Of a DNA stretch of 64,000 nt, positions 41,941-50,489 are shown one piece after another. Within the stretch, counting starts at the first letter, position 1; each line of letters opens with the position of its first letter. The notes below the pieces were generated by a model that did not search any database, was not told the DNA's origin, and saw only the letters and a list, made by a program, of their open reading frames with translations. The translations under genes were made by a program, and so were the position numbers. The stretch is taken from assembly GCA_964350695.1 (NCBI GenBank), contig CAYGKM010000007.1:57502-121501 (forward strand), read 5' to 3'. This DNA is from TMED27 sp964350695. GTDB lineage: Bacteria > Pseudomonadota > Alphaproteobacteria > Micavibrionales > Micavibrionaceae.

Positions 41941-42368
41941 GCGGCTTTCTTTAGCCCGCCGATTGCGCAGACTTCTTGCCATTCTTCGAGTGTGACGGGA
42001 GACACAGACAGGCGGACTTGCTTAACGACTTTCATATTCGAGAGCAGAGGGTGCGCTTTGAGGTCGGCAAGAGTGACTGCGTTTTTAAGAGCCTCAACAG
42101 GTTTTACATCAATGGTATAAAATTTGCCGTCTTCGTTATTTTCCGGGTCAGGATCGACATAAGGTTCGGAGATCATTTCAATGATACCGACGATTTCCTT
42201 GCCCTCGTTTGAGTGGTAGAAAAAGCCTTTATCGCCCGGTTTCATGGCTTGGAAATTATTGCGCGCCTGATAGTTCCGTACGCGTTTTTCCCACCGGCCT
42301 TCGCCTTTTTTGACTTGGTCGTCCCATGAAAATTTATAGGGTTCTGATTTGAGGAGCCAATACGCCAT
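41937..42368 (-). CDS. EVE domain protein (PUA-like)
   Basis: A 143-residue single-domain protein of the EVE (thymocyte nuclear protein 1-like) family: MAYWLLKSEPYKFSWDDQVKKGEGRWEKRVRNYQARNNFQAMKPGDKGFFYHSNEGKEIVGIIEMISEPYVDP gives the YWLLKSEP start, the WxGVRNYQARN-type motif and the FFYHS strand. The domain binds modified nucleobases in RNA or DNA, such as methylcytosine derivatives. It ends 18 bases from gpsA on the same strand, and this EVE-gpsA neighbourhood (downstream of tsaD) is common in alphaproteobacteria. Confidence 0.93.
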   Translation of the reverse strand: MAYWLLKSEPYKFSWDDQVKKGEGRWEKRVRNYQARNNFQAMKPGDKGFFYHSNEGKEIVGIIEMISEPYVDPDPENNEDGKFYTIDVKPVEALKNAVTLADLKAHPLLSNMKVVKQVRLSVSPVTLEEWQEVCAIGGLKKAA

Positions 42369-42386
42369 AGGGTTTTCCTTTATTCT

Positions 42387-43409
42387 TTATTTGTCTTTTT
42401 TGCGAGTTTCTTTACCACTCATATTATATCTGAAGGGACGGTTCAACATTTCCTCAATGGCTTCATCGACGGGCAGGCCTTCATGGAGGCATTTATAAAC
42501 GGCTTCCGTGATTGGCATATCGACGGCGAATTTTTTGGCGAGATCAAGTGTGGCTTTGGCTGTGTGAACGCCTTCGGTTACGGCGCTGCGGGTGGAGAGG
42601 ATTTCATCCATTGTTTTGCCCTCTCCCAGAGCCGCGCCTAGCGAGAAATTACGTGATTGCATGGAAGAAGCTGTGAGCATGAGATCGCCGATACCGCACA
42701 TTCCAAGGAGCGTTTCTTTCTTTGCGCCCATGGCCACGCCGAGGCGGGCGATTTCGGCAACGCCGCGCGTGAGCAGGGCTGCGCGGGCGCTTTCGCCGAG
42801 CTTTCGTCCATAGACAACGCCGCAGGCAATGGCGATGACGTTTTTGATTGCGCCGCCGAGCTGCGTGCCGATGATGTCTTCTGTCACATAGGGGCGGAAG
42901 TTTTTGAGGCCGAGGGCTTCCTGAAGCTCGCGCCCGACGTCTTTGTCTTCTACGCCGATTGTGACAGCGCCGGGCAGGCCACGCGCGATTTCGCTCGCGA
43001 AGGTCGGGCCTGTGACCACGGCGATGCTGGCGTTGGGCACGACTTCTTTGGCGACTTGGGAGAGGAGAAGGCCGGTATCAAGCTCGATCCCTTTCGAGCA
43101 TATGGCGACGGTCTTGCCTTGCGAGAGTTCGCCGCGCATGGCTTTGAGGGTTGCACGCACATGCTGCGCGGGGGTGACAAGCAAGATGATGTCGGATTCG
43201 GCGGCTTCGCTTAAGGACTCTGTGGCTTTAAGGTTTTTGTCGAGCGGAATGCCGGGCAGATATATGGTGTTTTCGTGTTTTGTGTTGATGGCCTCGACAA
43301 CCTCGTGTTCGCGTGCCCAGATAATGACCTTGCGGCCACCTGCGCTTAAGGCCTGTGCCATGGCTGTGCCCCATGCCCCTGCACCAATTACACCAATAGA
43401 AGCACCCAT
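42387..43409 (-). CDS. gpsA: Glycerol-3-phosphate dehydrogenase [NAD(P)+]
   Basis: Makes sn-glycerol 3-phosphate from dihydroxyacetone phosphate for phospholipid synthesis. The start at the second Met gives 340 residues with the Rossmann motif GVIGAGAWGTAMA at once; the upstream ATG (43430) lies within the end of tsaD and is less likely. Further motifs: VTPAQHVRATLK, AICSKGIELDTG, VVTGPTFASEIARGLPGAVTIG, QLGGAIKNVIAIACGVVYG (catalytic Lys), and GIGDLMLTASSMQSRNFSLG. Normal length. Follows tsaD by 17 bases. Confidence 0.96.
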   Translation of the reverse strand: MGASIGVIGAGAWGTAMAQALSAGGRKVIIWAREHEVVEAINTKHENTIYLPGIPLDKNLKATESLSEAAESDIILLVTPAQHVRATLKAMRGELSQGKTVAICSKGIELDTGLLLSQVAKEVVPNASIAVVTGPTFASEIARGLPGAVTIGVEDKDVGRELQEALGLKNFRPYVTEDIIGTQLGGAIKNVIAIACGVVYGRKLGESARAALLTRGVAEIARLGVAMGAKKETLLGMCGIGDLMLTASSMQSRNFSLGAALGEGKTMDEILSTRSAVTEGVHTAKATLDLAKKFAVDMPITEAVYKCLHEGLPVDEAIEEMLNRPFRYNMSGKETRKKDK

Positions 43410-43426
43410 ATTATCTCCTGCTATTA

Positions 43427-44503
43427 TCACGCTTTTACCCCTGCACCTTGCCTTGGCGCGGCGCTTGGGTCAAGTGGCCAGCGGGGCCGCGCTTTGAAAT
43501 CCAAAGTGTTTTCGAGGCCTTCGGATAGGCGTTCTAGCCCTGCCCATGCGATCATGGCGGCGTTGTCTCCGCAGAGGCTTACAGGCGGTGCGTAGCTTCG
43601 GATTTTGTATTTTTCACATAAGGTGTTTAGTTTTTCGCGAATGGCAATGTTCGCGGCGACCCCGCCCGAGATCACGAGCGTGGGGGTGTCTGTTTTATAC
43701 TCGGCCTTAAAGCGGGTAATGGCGCGTTTGCAGCGATCTGCGATCACATCTGCCATTGTGGTTTGCAGGGCATGGGCAAGATCGGCGATATCATTGGGTT
43801 GAAGATCGCCTTCGGGCAGGGCTTCGACGCTCATGCGGATAGCGGTTTTCAGGCCTGAGAAAGAGAAATCAAGTTCTTTGCGGCCTTTCATGGGGGTAGG
43901 CAGGGGGAAGCGTTCAAGCGCGGCTTTCGGATCTTTGCATTTTGTCGCGAATTCCTGCACGCGCGGGCCTCCCGGATAGCCAAGGCCCATCAATTTTGCG
44001 CTTTTATCGAAGCATTCACCTGCGGCGTCATCCAGTGTTGTTCCCCAGCGTTTATATTTTCCAACGCCTTCGGCGACGAGGAGCTGTGTGTGGCCGCCTG
44101 AAACCAGAAGAAGCAGATAGGGGAATGCGATTTTATCTGTCAGGCGCGGTGTGAGTGCGTGGCCTTCGAGGTGATTTACGGCGATGAAGGGTATGTTTTG
44201 GCTGGCGGCGATGGCTTTGCCTGCGCACATGCCGATCATTACGCCGCCGATGAGGCCGGGGCCGCAGGTGGCGGCAACGCCGTCTAAATCGCTGAAAGAG
44301 AGCTTTGCATCGTCCATCGCGCCTTTTATGAGTGTGTGCAGATGGTCGATATGCGCGCGCGCGGCAAGTTCAGGAACAACGCCCCCAAATGCGCGGTGCT
44401 CTTTAAGTTGCGAGAGGACGAGGGAGGAGAGGATTTCCCCTCTTTCGTTTACTACGCTTGCGGCTGTTTCATCACAGCTTGTTTCTATCCCTAAAACCTT
44501 CAT
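43427..44503 (-). CDS. tsaD: tRNA N6-adenosine threonylcarbamoyltransferase
   Basis: Transfers the threonylcarbamoyl group to A37 of ANN-decoding tRNAs with TsaB and TsaE. The 358-residue protein starts MKVLGIETSCDETAASVV, has the metal-binding NHLEGHALTPRL, LLVSGGHTQLLV, GECFDKSAKLMGLGYPGGP, DFSFSGLKTA and VSLCGDNAAMIAWAG. Full length. The C-terminal 15 residues (PSAAPRQGAGVKA) are extended. It leads into gpsA and EVE; upstream, a divergent 148-base gap with a palindromic repeat separates it from hemC. Confidence 0.97.
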   Translation of the reverse strand: MKVLGIETSCDETAASVVNERGEILSSLVLSQLKEHRAFGGVVPELAARAHIDHLHTLIKGAMDDAKLSFSDLDGVAATCGPGLIGGVMIGMCAGKAIAASQNIPFIAVNHLEGHALTPRLTDKIAFPYLLLLVSGGHTQLLVAEGVGKYKRWGTTLDDAAGECFDKSAKLMGLGYPGGPRVQEFATKCKDPKAALERFPLPTPMKGRKELDFSFSGLKTAIRMSVEALPEGDLQPNDIADLAHALQTTMADVIADRCKRAITRFKAEYKTDTPTLVISGGVAANIAIREKLNTLCEKYKIRSYAPPVSLCGDNAAMIAWAGLERLSEGLENTLDFKARPRWPLDPSAAPRQGAGVKA

Positions 44504-44529
44504 AATGCTTTCTTCGTCTTTTGGCCTCC

Positions 44530-44607
44530 GAAGCTTGTTTTTCTGCGCTTCCGGTTCGCATGTACTTCATGTACATTTACGCTTCCGGTTCTCAAAAACC
44601 AAGCTTC
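44530..44607. repeat. Palindromic repeat between tsaD and hemC
   Basis: GAAGCTTG followed by TTTTT, and at the far end AAAAACC followed by AAGCTTC, form outer arms. Inside, GCTTCCGGTTC occurs twice around the centre ATGTACTTCATGTACAT, itself a palindrome. It lies between divergent start codons, so it occupies the promoter region; it is probably a mobile palindromic element. Confidence 0.6.
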
Positions 44608-44651
44608 TCGGCGCAAAATACTTTGAAAGGGCTCGAGGCCCAAGGGAAATA

Positions 44652-45635
44652 ATGAATTTGCAGAATAAAATTATAAGAATTGGAACGCGCGGCTCGGCTT
44701 TGGCGATGACGCAGACACGTACGGTGTGCGCTAAGCTGGCGGAGGTGTTTCCTGACCTTAAGACCCAGATTGTGGTGATCAAGACATCCGGTGATTGGAG
44801 CCCATCAGACGGTGAGGTGCGCTTATCAGAGGCCGAGGGCGGCAAGGGGTTGTTCGCCAAAGAGCTAGAGCAGGCCCTGCTTTCAGGTGAAATCGACGCG
44901 GCTGTACATTCGATGAAGGATATGGATTCAAACCTGCCTGAAGAGCTTGTGATTGACCATATGTTGCCGCGTGAAGATGCGCGGGATGCGCTGCTTTTTT
45001 CTAGTGAAATAAAGAAAAAGGCCGAATTTAGCCAAAATAAGTCAGGTGGTTTTGATGCGTTACCTGAAGGGTGCGTGGTGGGGACTGCGAGTGTCCGGCG
45101 GGCGGCGTTTATTTTATCCAAGCGTCCGGATATCAAAATCGAACCGTTTAGGGGTAATGTCGGGACGCGAATTGAAAAAGTTCGAGGCGGGCAAGTGGGG
45201 TGTACGTGTCTTGCGATGGCTGGTCTAAACCGCCTTGGGTTATCCCATGAAGTAGATGTAGTTATGAGTGTTGAAGAGATGCTTCCAGCCGCCGGTCAAG
45301 GGGCGGTTGGTGTTGAGGTGCGCGAAAGTGACAGCGATATGTTAACCATTTTTGGCCAAATAAGCTGTTTTAATACAGTTCTTTGCGTGAAAGCGGAGCG
45401 TGAAGTTTTACGGGTTTTGGATGGGTCGTGTCACACGCCGATTGGCGCGTATGCAACGCTTGAGTGCGGTGAGATTTGGCTTCGTGTTCATGTGGCATCG
45501 GAGGACGGAACGAAAAATTTCACAGATGAAATCAAAGGGGCGGTCAGGAATATTGAAGAGGCGATCGCTTTGGGTCATAAATTAGGGCAGAGAATAAAAT
45601 TGCTTATACCCGAGGAGGTATTGGGACATGAGTAA
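44652..45635 (+). CDS. hemC: Hydroxymethylbilane synthase (porphobilinogen deaminase)
   Basis: Joins four porphobilinogens into hydroxymethylbilane in heme synthesis. The start is ATG 44652 with AAGGGA upstream; a longer frame from 44184 runs antisense through tsaD and is rejected. Of 327 residues, the N-terminus reads IIRIGTRGSALAMTQT, followed by KGLFAKELEQALLSGEIDAAVHSMKDMDSNLPEELV, GTASVRRAA, FRGNVGTRIEKV, MLPAAGQGAVGVEVR, and VLDGSCHTPIGAYA with the cysteine that anchors the dipyrromethane cofactor. Slightly longer than E. coli HemC owing to an insert near 115-125. It overlaps hemD by 8 bases: operon hemC-hemD/mic60-hemY. Confidence 0.97.
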   Translation: MNLQNKIIRIGTRGSALAMTQTRTVCAKLAEVFPDLKTQIVVIKTSGDWSPSDGEVRLSEAEGGKGLFAKELEQALLSGEIDAAVHSMKDMDSNLPEELVIDHMLPREDARDALLFSSEIKKKAEFSQNKSGGFDALPEGCVVGTASVRRAAFILSKRPDIKIEPFRGNVGTRIEKVRGGQVGCTCLAMAGLNRLGLSHEVDVVMSVEEMLPAAGQGAVGVEVRESDSDMLTIFGQISCFNTVLCVKAEREVLRVLDGSCHTPIGAYATLECGEIWLRVHVASEDGTKNFTDEIKGAVRNIEEAIALGHKLGQRIKLLIPEEVLGHE

Positions 45636-48129
45636 GGACGTACATAATCCATTGATTTTGATCACGCGCGCGCAGCCTGAAGCGGGCGAGTTTGCGGCGG
45701 CATGTGAAGCGGCGGGGTATGACACCGTTGTTGAGAGCGTGCTGACTTATGAGCCTATCCCATTTGAGGCTCCTGATTTAAAGACGTTCAAAGCTGTTGT
45801 TTTCACAAGTGCGCGAGGTGTACGTGCATTTGCGCCGCATTGTAATGATATGACGAAAGCGGTTTATTGCGTGGGTGATAATACGGCAGAGGCGGCGCGC
45901 GACGCAGGGTTTAAAGTTGTGCATTCCGCGCAAGGTGGGGGAGAAGAGCTGGCGGAGCTTTTAGCCTCGCAGCGCATTGCGCCGATATTATATCCGCGCG
46001 CGGAAGAAGTTGCATTCCCGCTTATGACGACGCTGGTGGCGCAGAATATTCAATGCGTTGAAGTAATTGTTTATAAAACCGTAGCGGGTAACAAAATGAG
46101 AACGGAATGCGCGGCGCTTTTGCAGGGCAGGGCGATTGAGGCGGTGACTTTCTTCTCGAAGCGTACGGCTGAAGTGTTCCTGAATTTGGCTTCTGATAAT
46201 GGTTTGACGGATAGTTTGGCGGATATAAAAGCCTTGTGTATAGGGCCAAAAGTGTTAGATTACGTACAGACATACAGTTGGCAAGCGGCGATAGCCGCGA
46301 AGCGCCCCGACCGAGAGGGCATGCTTGCATTGTTAAAGGATACATTTTCAGGAGAGAAAATAATGAGCGCATCTAACAAGAAAACAGCGATTGATAACGC
46401 ATCAGAGATTATTGAGCGGTTTGGCGGCATTCGTCCTATGGCGAAGAAAATTGATGTTGCGGTGACGACCATTCAAGGATGGAAGAAGCGTGACACGATC
46501 CCTGCGGCGCGGCGCGATCAGGTTTTAGAAGCGGCGGCGTCTTATGATGTGGATTTGTCCGATCTTGTGAAGGGCGCGCCCATTGCGAATGAAAATTCGA
46601 AATCAACGAAATCTGCGAAAGACACGTCTGCGGTTGTTGAAAATCCCTCAAATTTTGAAGTGCAAAAGGCCGAGTATTCCGGATCTACTGGCGCACATGA
46701 AACGGTGGCGTTGACCGAAGAAGCGCCTGATGAAGAGCCGGAGGCTGCGCGCGTTGCTCCATCTTCTTCCGTGTCGCCGACAGCCATCCGCGCCGAGAAG
46801 CTCTCCGAGCCGCTGGATCAGAAAATTGCAGAAGCCGAGAAAAAGGCGATTACGAAGAGCATTTGGATCAGCGTTGTTCTTTTGCTGATTGGTATGGCGG
46901 CGATTGCCGCGCTTTTATGGCCGCAGAAAAAGGACAGCCTTCAAAATGATGAGCGTCTTTCGGCGCTGGAGCAGAATTTGGATAATGTACAAGGTGATGT
47001 TGACGCCGTGAAGCAGCAGCAATCGTTTTTCGGGGCGTTGATTCCTGATGATCTGGATGAACAGCTTGCGACTTTGCAGGAAAAAGCAGGCGCAGCGCAG
47101 GAGCAAATCGGGCAGGTTGTGGAGCGCGCGAAAGTAGTTTCCGATGATGTGCTTGGTGAAGATGGCGGTACGTTTGAAGAGCGCGCGGCAAAATTGCAAA
47201 CGCATATGAGCGAGATCGCAGCCGAGCCGGAAATGGCGGCGCTGCTAGAGAAGTTTAATTTTATGCAGCAAGATCCGCAAGGGCAAAGCCAGATCGAGCA
47301 GACCATGGCGGAGTTGAGCGCAGTGATTGCCAATGCCCGTGATCAAGCCTTGAATGGCGGTCAAGAAGCGATTGAAGGCACGATGACCAAGGCGCTTGAA
47401 GGAGCGCGCCAGCAAAGCAGCGCGGTGAGCCAGACATTTGAAAGCGTGCCGACGACGGATTTGAAGGCGGCGGCGCTGCTTCTCGGGATGACACAATTCA
47501 GGTCTTCTCTGGACCGTGATAATGATGCGTTTGAAGATGATCTTACTGTTTTGATGGGCTTAGTCGGCGAAGATAATATCGAGCTGCGCGGGGCGCTTGA
47601 GCGTTTGGCGCCGCATGCGCAGAGCGGCGTTCTGACGCCGGGTGGCCTTGGCACAGAGTTTAAAACTTTGGCGGGTGATGCGGTTGTGGCCTCTTTGAAG
47701 GGGGATGATGTGTCTATCGCGGAGCGGACGAAGGCGCGTTTCAATGACGTGTTTCAGGTCGAAAAAAACGGCGAGCTTGTGACGGGCACGGATACGCAAG
47801 CCACGCTTCAGAAAGCGGATAAGATGATTGAAGAGGGAGAACTTGAAGGCGCGATAATCCAAGTTCAGCAGCTGGACGGCGCCGCCGCGGCGGTGATGAA
47901 GCCTTGGGTGGATGAGGCGCAGATTACGCTGATCGCGCAAAAAGCGAGGCTGATGCTTGAGCAATTTGCGAATATGAAGGTTTTGGGCGGCGAAGGCTTG
48001 CCTGCGGATGCGGCGTCCGGTCTTGGCGCGGCAAGCGGCGCTATTGGCGGATCAAAGCTCATTCACGATGAAAAAACAGGGATTAATATTCTGAAGAAGA
48101 ATTCTGTTCCTAATTTCGGAGCGCAATAA
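45628..48129 (+). CDS. HemD uroporphyrinogen-III synthase fused to an HTH-Mic60 (mitofilin) protein
   Basis: One open frame of 833 residues. Residues 1-240 are uroporphyrinogen-III synthase: ILITRAQPEAGEFAAAC, AVVFTSARGVRAFAP, YCVGDNTAEAARDAGF, VTFFSKRTAEVFLNL, CIGPKV. From Met246 (ATG 46363, with AGGAGA upstream) the rest has the layout of alphaproteobacterial Mic60: an HTH-like segment (about 258-310, GGIRPMAKKIDVAVTTIQGWKKRDTIPAARR), an acidic linker, one membrane helix (about 411-431), a long coiled coil (about 440-600) and a C-terminal mitofilin-like domain. In relatives hemD and mic60 are two genes in this operon. Here no stop lies between, so a fusion or an internal start is expected. 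Mic60 bends inner membrane and links it to the outer membrane. Confidence 0.88.
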   Translation: MSKDVHNPLILITRAQPEAGEFAAACEAAGYDTVVESVLTYEPIPFEAPDLKTFKAVVFTSARGVRAFAPHCNDMTKAVYCVGDNTAEAARDAGFKVVHSAQGGGEELAELLASQRIAPILYPRAEEVAFPLMTTLVAQNIQCVEVIVYKTVAGNKMRTECAALLQGRAIEAVTFFSKRTAEVFLNLASDNGLTDSLADIKALCIGPKVLDYVQTYSWQAAIAAKRPDREGMLALLKDTFSGEKIMSASNKKTAIDNASEIIERFGGIRPMAKKIDVAVTTIQGWKKRDTIPAARRDQVLEAAASYDVDLSDLVKGAPIANENSKSTKSAKDTSAVVENPSNFEVQKAEYSGSTGAHETVALTEEAPDEEPEAARVAPSSSVSPTAIRAEKLSEPLDQKIAEAEKKAITKSIWISVVLLLIGMAAIAALLWPQKKDSLQNDERLSALEQNLDNVQGDVDAVKQQQSFFGALIPDDLDEQLATLQEKAGAAQEQIGQVVERAKVVSDDVLGEDGGTFEERAAKLQTHMSEIAAEPEMAALLEKFNFMQQDPQGQSQIEQTMAELSAVIANARDQALNGGQEAIEGTMTKALEGARQQSSAVSQTFESVPTTDLKAAALLLGMTQFRSSLDRDNDAFEDDLTVLMGLVGEDNIELRGALERLAPHAQSGVLTPGGLGTEFKTLAGDAVVASLKGDDVSIAERTKARFNDVFQVEKNGELVTGTDTQATLQKADKMIEEGELEGAIIQVQQLDGAAAAVMKPWVDEAQITLIAQKARLMLEQFANMKVLGGEGLPADAASGLGAASGAIGGSKLIHDEKTGINILKKNSVPNFGAQ

Positions 48130-48164
48130 CCCTTCGTTCAATGTCCTGAAAGGAACGTATGTAG

Positions 48165-49565
48165 ATGATTAAAGCTTTGTGGTTTTTGTTAAAAGTTACA
48201 GCTTTGATCGCTCTTGTTGTTTGGCTTGCGGATCGCCCCGGCTCTATGCGCCTTGATTGGGTGGATCTGGAAGGGAATGACATTGTTGTCAATGTTCAGA
48301 TCGGCCTGTTTTTGGCGGGGCTGTTCGGTTTCGTTTTGCTCTCTATCTTTATTTATCAAACCATAAAAACCTTTGTCGATTTGCCGAAAAGCATGGCGCG
48401 GTATAACGAGGTGAAGGCACGTGAAAAGGGCTATAGGGCGCTCACGATCGGCCTTTCGGCTGTGGCGGCGGGGGATACCCGCACGGCGGTGAAAGAGGCC
48501 GCGCGGGCGCGAAAATTCTTGCCGCAGGATACCGGTTTGCCTTTGCTTTTGGATGCGCAGGCGGCGCGTTTGGATGGGCGCGAAAGCGATGCGGCGAAAA
48601 GTTTTGTCGCGCTTTTGGAAGATAAAGATGCGTCGTTTTTGGGCGTGCGGGGCTTGTTGCAGGCAGCGCTGGATGCGCGTGATTTTGATACGGCTCTTAC
48701 GCTTGCGAGCAAGGCTTTGAAAAGCTATCCGAAGCAGGTCTGGATTTTGAAAATTGCCTATGATCTTCAGCTCCGCGCCAAGCTCTGGGAAGAGGCGCGC
48801 GGCACGCTTAAGGGTTTGGAGAAAACAGGCGGTGTGAGCAAAGATAAGGCGCGGAGTGATCGCGCGGCGATGTTGGTTGCGGAAGGTGATGACGCTTTGG
48901 CGCGCACATACACGATTTATGCGGAAGAAACATATAAGGCGGCGACGAAGGCTGCGCCTGAATTTGCACCTGCAGTCACGCGCTTGGCGCAGATGTATAT
49001 TGCCGGGGATGAGCGTAAAAAGGCGGTGAAGTTGATTGAAAAATCATGGAAGCTTCATCCCCATGAAACGTATCTGCCGATATGGGATGCGCTTATCGAG
49101 GAGAGAAAGGCCGAAGAGCCGCTGGAGCGTTTAAAATGGTTCGAGCGATTGGCGAAGATCAATGCGTCCGCGCCGTTTGGGTTGATTGCGGCGGGACAGG
49201 CGGCGATGGATGCAGGGCTTTGGGGAGAGGCGCGTGAGTATTTGATGCGGGCGCAAGGGGAGCAGCCGAGTGCGGCGCTATACAGCGCGCTGGCGGAGCT
49301 TGAGGAGCGTTCGACGCATGATGAGGCGGCGATTAAAACGTGGCTGTCACGGGCGATTAACGGCGCGCCGCAGAAGGTTTGGGTGTGCCGCGAGACGGGG
49401 CGGATGTTTAATGAATGGATGGCCAGTGTGCCGCCTGATGGACGTTTTAACACGCTTGAGTGGGGCGATCCTTTGGCCTATGGGGCGCAGCAGATGATCT
49501 TGATAGAAGATAGCGGCGATAATGTGCGCTCTGTTCTGGAAGCGCCGAAAACGGACGCAGCTTAA
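48165..49565 (+). CDS. hemY: HemY-like TPR membrane protein (Orf52 type)
   Basis: A 466-residue protein with two N-terminal membrane helices (about 6-22 and 45-68) and the HemY_N signature (RLDWVDLEGNDIVVNVQIGLFLAGL), followed by several TPR-like helical repeats (GYRALTIGLSAVAAGDTRTAVKEAARARKFLP; DFDTALTLASKALKSYPKQVWILKIAY). In alphaproteobacteria this gene, often called orf52, always follows mic60 in the heme operon and its product partners Mic60. The exact function is unknown. It ends with TWLSRAINGAPQKVWVCRETGRMFNEWM. It starts 36 bases after the fused gene. The convergent rhomboid gene begins 8 bases after its stop. Confidence 0.93.
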   Translation: MIKALWFLLKVTALIALVVWLADRPGSMRLDWVDLEGNDIVVNVQIGLFLAGLFGFVLLSIFIYQTIKTFVDLPKSMARYNEVKAREKGYRALTIGLSAVAAGDTRTAVKEAARARKFLPQDTGLPLLLDAQAARLDGRESDAAKSFVALLEDKDASFLGVRGLLQAALDARDFDTALTLASKALKSYPKQVWILKIAYDLQLRAKLWEEARGTLKGLEKTGGVSKDKARSDRAAMLVAEGDDALARTYTIYAEETYKAATKAAPEFAPAVTRLAQMYIAGDERKKAVKLIEKSWKLHPHETYLPIWDALIEERKAEEPLERLKWFERLAKINASAPFGLIAAGQAAMDAGLWGEAREYLMRAQGEQPSAALYSALAELEERSTHDEAAIKTWLSRAINGAPQKVWVCRETGRMFNEWMASVPPDGRFNTLEWGDPLAYGAQQMILIEDSGDNVRSVLEAPKTDAA

Positions 49566-49573
49566 GAGAGGCT

Positions 49574-50368
49574 TTAGAGGCGTAATTTCCCCTTTTGCAT
49601 GAGCGTGAGCAGGCCAACGCCCGCGATATAACCCCCCATATGTGCTTGCCATGCCATATCTCCACCGCCCAGCAATCCAAGCAAAAGCATGAACAGCCCC
49701 CAGAAAATCACGACCGGCCATGGCCCGCGTTTAGTGAATTTTTGCACGGCAGGGTTAAAGCGGTTTTGCTGCATCATCAAGATGATGGCTGCGCCGAACA
49801 GGCCACTGATGCCGCCTGATGCTCCTATGACGGGGTTGGCGGTATGCGGGTTCAGGGCAAAGTAGAGAAACGCGCCTGCAAGCCCACAGGCAAAGAAGAA
49901 CTTGAGGGTAGCGCGCGTGCCGAAGGCTTTTTCAAACAGAATTCCGAGTGATAATCCCATTACGCCGTTAAACAGCAAATGCATCCAGCTGCCGTGGATT
50001 GCCATATGCGTGAACGTGGTGAGCGGGCTCCACCAGTTATATTCGAAGCCGCCGGTGAAGCTTGCGGGGATGAAGCCGAACATATAAATCATTTTCAGGC
50101 GCAAGGCGGATGAGCCAAACACGTATAGGCCGATATGCACGGCGATAATGATGCCGATGAACCAGCGCGAGAAGGGCGGGATGCGATCAAAGTTGAAAAA
50201 GGCCGGGCCTTTGGCGGCTTGGTCTTTTTTGTATTGTTTGCGCCAGCGCTCTTCCTCTTTGCGTTCTTCGCGCTTTATGCGGTCGCGCTCTGCCAGGCTC
50301 GGGAATTTAACGATTTTTTCTTCGTCGTCTTTTGGGCCTTGCCCGTTGCTTTTACCATTTATGCTCAT
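49574..50368 (-). CDS. Rhomboid-family intramembrane serine protease
   Basis: A 264-residue polytopic protein. After a charged 65-residue cytoplasmic head (KFPSLAERDRIKREERKEEERWRKQYKK) come about six helices with the rhomboid hallmarks: HGSWMHLLFNGVMGLSLG (the HxxxxHxxxN region), the catalytic serine in GASGGISGLFGA, and the catalytic histidine in WQAHMGGYIAGVG. The Ser-His dyad is complete, so it should be active. Substrates unknown. Convergent with hemY. Confidence 0.93.
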   Translation of the reverse strand: MSINGKSNGQGPKDDEEKIVKFPSLAERDRIKREERKEEERWRKQYKKDQAAKGPAFFNFDRIPPFSRWFIGIIIAVHIGLYVFGSSALRLKMIYMFGFIPASFTGGFEYNWWSPLTTFTHMAIHGSWMHLLFNGVMGLSLGILFEKAFGTRATLKFFFACGLAGAFLYFALNPHTANPVIGASGGISGLFGAAIILMMQQNRFNPAVQKFTKRGPWPVVIFWGLFMLLLGLLGGGDMAWQAHMGGYIAGVGLLTLMQKGKLRL

Positions 50369-50404
50369 GGGATTGAATATAAGCTGCGCAGAAATCGCCG
50401 CAAG

Positions 50405-50438
50405 AAAAAAGCGCCTCCTGTGTTTATTCAGGAGGCGC
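50405..50438 (-). terminator. Strong Rho-independent terminator
   Basis: GCGCCTCCTG (50411-50420) and CAGGAGGCGC (50429-50438) form a perfect 10-bp stem with an 8-base loop; on the minus strand it is followed by TTTTTT (50410-50405). It ends the transcript of the gene at 50490-51146, 52 bases upstream. Confidence 0.9.
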
Positions 50439-50489
50439 TTATTCGCATAATTTTGATTGGAGTAGTTGTATGCGTTTTTGTTAAATCAT

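Noticed and set aside
44184..44651. Upstream extension of hemC
   Set aside because: It runs antisense through tsaD and the palindromic element; conserved HemC starts at 44652.
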